This document shows positions 6,101 through 6,945 of a stretch of 6,945 bases of DNA, piece after piece. The notes beneath the pieces are model-generated. The model searched no databases. It had not been told where the DNA came from and worked only from the letters and a program-made list of their open reading frames with translations. Position 1 is the stretch's first letter; each line of letters opens with the position of its first letter. This stretch comes from Clostridia bacterium. Lineage in GTDB: Bacteria > Bacillota > Clostridia > Christensenellales > DTU072. The position numbers and the translations under genes were made by a program. The stretch lies in assembly GCA_028703745.1 (NCBI GenBank), contig JAQVME010000070.1, positions 1 to 6,945 on the forward strand. The letters run 5' to 3'.

Positions 6101-6945
6101 TGTATATACGGCGGTGATTTGGGGGTCGGAAATCTGCGCCGCTACGGCGATTGTTTGCCCCTCGTAAACGCTTTGTGTGTCCTCGAATACTATGCCGTCC
6201 GTCGGCAGAGCAATGGGATTGACAGTGAGAGCCGCCCCCGTCACCGTGACGTTATAGTTTGTCAACGCAACGTTGAAAGAAATGGCATAGCTGCCGGCAT
6301 TTTCGCCTGCGGCGTATGCGCAGGTAGCCGCGCCACCCGCGCCTTGAATCGCGGCAAGAGCGTTATCGTTGGTGGTTTGTTGGTCGCTGAGCGTGGCTCC
6401 GGGATTGGTCTGCGCCTCGATACCGAAAGTAAAAAGGGGCGCCTCTGCGAGATAATCAACGCTTTTTGCGTGCATTATTATATTCAAATCGGCTTTTGCC
6501 ACCTGCACGGCAGCCTCTCCGCTGTACGAAGTATAGTTGGTACTGCCGATAGTCAACAAAACGGTATAATAACCGACATTTCTTATGTATGACACCGGTG
6601 TAGCCATGCGCCAAAGCGTGTAGCTGTAATTTTCGGCGGTTATACCGATTCCGTCGAGATTGAAGGCTTTTATTTGTGTATAATCGTAGTCCTCGCCGTT
6701 ATAAATATACGGAGTATGCACGCCGTGAATACCGCCCGTGCCGTAAAAGTCAGGCGACGGCAAAGCCGCCTTAGCTATAGTGATATTCAGCTGATGGGTG
6801 TATTGGTGTACGAACTCGTTGCCGGGAAAGTCGGCAGAAACCACATACAATCCTGCGTTGGTTATGTACGGGTTGGCGCCGCTGTCAAGAGCCTCTCCGT
6901 TGTAAAGCCATTCAAACGTGATATTCGACCTTTCGTCCTCGCTTG
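3116..6945 (-). CDS. Large MBG/Ig-like repeat surface protein with C-terminal membrane anchor (partial, 5' end beyond right edge)
   Basis: At least 1275 residues are visible, ending in TAG (3116-3118). The frame is open from the right edge: upstream of the TTG at 6850 the 31 codons back to 6945 read as the same kind of Ig-like repeat (for example NPYITNAGLYVVSADF), so that TTG is not the start. The N-terminus and any signal peptide are out of view. In order, the visible part has about twelve MBG/YDG-type repeats of 75-95 residues, two similar Ig-like repeats, a Pro/Glu linker, one transmembrane helix and a lysine-rich cytoplasmic tail. Repeats show features of the MBG families: a Y-(D/N)-G or VYG near the start, an (N/V)(A/V)GxY strand in the middle, an asparagine-tyrosine pair before the end, and LTVxKA linkers. 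MBG repeats serve as extracellular stalks of adhesins. No catalytic domain is visible, so an adhesin or scaffold role is inferred. It is cotranscribed with the LRR lipoprotein. Confidence 0.9.
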   Translation of the reverse strand, partial: SEDERSNITFEWLYNGEALDSGANPYITNAGLYVVSADFPGNEFVHQYTHQLNITIAKAALPSPDFYGTGGIHGVHTPYIYNGEDYDYTQIKAFNLDGIGITAENYSYTLWRMATPVSYIRNVGYYTVLLTIGSTNYTSYSGEAAVQVAKADLNIIMHAKSVDYLAEAPLFTFGIEAQTNPGATLSDQQTTNDNALAAIQGAGGAATCAYAAGENAGSYAISFNVALTNYNVTVTGAALTVNPIALPTDGIVFEDTQSVYEGQTIAVAAQISDPQITAVYTNNANRNVGIYTVRGVFSKPNYNDYTKDITLTITSAPLVIKPLDTQIVYGSAPPQYTLDEIALRGGDTAAVLVGQAVFEGVYVTGDVAGVYDIFVSGLAADNYTITFEKGALTVAKAPMTGIFSYSGISHTYDGQPKTHPIDLLGYEVNVIYTYYLGAQLLPGAPTDSGIYSVIAYVNAINSNYANTQFMAQMTINTADIAIYFQAEYTLQYDGEAHNVGYEGELPSPETWTVVQTGKNVQNQQFSSFENAGRYNVTTVFSGNPNYNAKTLTTVLIITKRQLTLEITSGAVYNKTNQTPEYSIIGSMVDGDNVGISWKYSMLGYGYEYAVSSVTNAGSYTTYPVSISGNYFISGNPVFTIQKMQVAYAPNYVEYVYGDYIDFVYSSRSFTSGRTSLVHRGFYVYETNESVDVEYYYAGPNVGVYNVTAVKDTANYDFSIPEGTGANRVRVLTRPLTHFWSDSSMTVVYNGALQQPFTVDIGNVISGESVSTQIRSDGNLKDVGDYLLWVELLFAPNYQLDSTTVALEIVKAPLTIRANDKNVVRGTENVNYSASVEGLQGTDTLSSMGRQLVYNCVYLPSTPVGLTLPIAITVFQLPNYEITFITGTLTVLANQYPPVAMANKTFVYDGNMKALTLNQSLPPGATVSFQNNYKTAVGIYNVVATVIFPNGFFQTLAATLVITKATPVLFVEDIVIPYSIVAKLKNNDIIGVAMLNENEVAGSFAWSGDTSLKRDINEYQVIFTPTDAHNFNTASATLNVNGKPVREEALAFDTESVIISENSIFLTEATNLTLSEEYADAELYLDGQEVNFITLAATGEYKIEIKYGGNLVYSKTFNVTMKTEDEDDPVIPPGEGVFEISGGAFEENGIIRVEEGGCIIRLKEGYESMRLFQDNSPVSFIVLNGSERSVKIQVVYDNILVYSRSFNVAAPPEEEPEQPPTDNLLWLKVVGGVVGGLALSVGLFFVIRKLIIKRKKVYNPYDAVEKKNNKKKKKLK
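3119..3205 (-). other. Lysine-rich cytoplasmic tail of the MBG protein
   Basis: The last 29 residues run from RKLIIKRKK through YNPYDAVEKK to KKKKKLK, with well over a third Lys. This is much longer than the few basic residues that end sortase substrates. The tail could act as a stop-transfer anchor or contact acidic lipid or nucleic acid; nothing in the sequence decides between these. Confidence 0.7.
3206..3277 (-). other. C-terminal transmembrane helix of the MBG protein
   Basis: The hydrophobic run starts LLWLKVVGGVVGG and ends at LFFVI, about 19-24 residues, and is followed directly by RKLIIKRKK. By the positive-inside rule the repeats are outside and the basic tail is inside. No LPxTG-type sortase signal precedes it; the sequence there is QPPTDN. 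The protein is therefore probably held as a single-pass membrane protein and not linked to peptidoglycan. Confidence 0.85.
3323..3538 (-). repeat. C-terminal Ig-like repeat, copy B
   Basis: About 72 residues, from VFEISGGAFEENG to LVYSRSFNV. It follows copy A after an acidic, proline-containing linker (TEDEDDPVIPPGEG). It carries one of the few cysteines in the protein (GGCIIRL). A Pro/Glu linker (PPEEEPEQPP) joins it to the transmembrane segment, suggesting a spacer through the cell wall. Confidence 0.65.
3590..3790 (-). repeat. C-terminal Ig-like repeat, copy A
   Basis: About 67 residues, from DTESVIISENS to LVYSKTFNV. It is paired with copy B (3323-3538): both carry an N-terminal strand, a short Leu-rich stretch with an acidic x-GYE/EYAD segment, a VNFI/VSFI strand, a KIEIKY/KIQVVY strand, and a nearly identical end (LVYSKTFNV versus LVYSRSFNV). 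These units lack the YDG/MBG features and form a membrane-proximal pair distinct from the main array. I do not recognise a named family. Confidence 0.65.
3827..6945 (-). repeat. Array of about twelve MBG/YDG-type repeats
   Basis: Approximate unit borders, from the right edge downstream: edge-6774, 6772-6491, 6490-6218, 6214-5996, 5998-5759, 5752-5507, 5506-5264, 5263-5015, 5014-4745, 4744-4511, 4510-4271, 4270-4055, 4054-3827. Three units look like the MBG_2 (YGX) type: 6490-6218, 5998-5759 (VYGSAPPQYT ... LAADNYTITFEKGALTV) and 4510-4271 (LPNYEITFITGTLTV). Several others carry YDG or YNG (TYDGQPKTH, LQYDGEAHN, VYNGALQQP, VYDGNMKAL). The last unit has the FTPTDAHNFN motif common in Ig-like repeats. 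The units are very divergent, so this is an old array and not a recent tandem expansion. Borders are accurate to about ten residues. Confidence 0.8.

Noticed and set aside
5939..6592. Open frame of 217 codons on the plus strand inside the MBG gene (also those at 1529-1954, 1713-2240, 4157-4507 and 4628-5071)
   Set aside because: They lie antisense to long genes with clear domain content. Their translations are rich in Arg, His, Cys or Val without any family pattern, and they lack Shine-Dalgarno sequences. They are shadows of the codon bias of the real genes.
1..6945. TGA read as Trp (alternative genetic code)
   Set aside because: All 15 visible Trp residues in the two large genes are encoded by TGG, and no in-frame TGA occurs in more than 2200 codons before the lipoprotein stop.

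Overview
The window holds three genes, all on the minus strand, so transcription runs from high to low coordinates. The first is the 3' part of a very large cell-surface protein gene (3116-6945, 5' end outside the window). The second is a complete gene for a leucine-rich-repeat lipoprotein (212-3100). The third is the first 25 codons of glmS (1-77), which runs off the left edge. By eye the base composition is mid-GC. Three features point to a Gram-positive (Firmicutes/Clostridia-like) bacterium: a lipobox signal peptide on a BspA-type LRR protein, a Listeria-Bacteroides type repeat, and MBG repeats ending in a membrane anchor with a lysine-rich tail. An uncultured gut or rumen clostridial lineage is my inference. 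No single marker here settles the taxonomy.

Region 3116-6945 encodes at least 1275 residues of an extracellular stalk. It has about twelve divergent beta-sandwich repeats of roughly 75-95 residues (MBG/YDG families), then two mutually similar Ig-like repeats of about 70 residues. These are followed by a short Pro/Glu linker, one transmembrane helix and a 29-residue basic cytoplasmic tail. The reading frame is open to the right edge, so the TTG at 6850 that looks like a start is internal.

Region 212-3100 encodes a 962-residue lipoprotein: signal peptide with Cys29, an unassigned beta-rich region, one InlB B-repeat/Flg_new-like domain, and two BspA-type LRR blocks split by an internal cap-like segment. 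Its gene begins 15 bases after the stop of the stalk gene, and its Shine-Dalgarno sequence overlaps that stop codon. The two are almost certainly one transcript and probably translationally coupled. They plausibly work together at the cell surface in adhesion or matrix and host contact, but no ligand can be read from the sequence.

Region 78-211 is the gap to glmS. Directly after the TGA of the lipoprotein gene comes an in-frame, coding-looking stretch of 19 codons ending in TAA. Then come an AT-rich segment with a possible -10 box and a good Shine-Dalgarno for glmS. I see no terminator and no glmS ribozyme. GlmS is a housekeeping enzyme of amino-sugar synthesis and is probably independent of the surface-protein pair.

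I found no RNA genes, CRISPR arrays, mobile elements or attachment sites. The long open frames on the plus strand are antisense shadows of the repeat genes.
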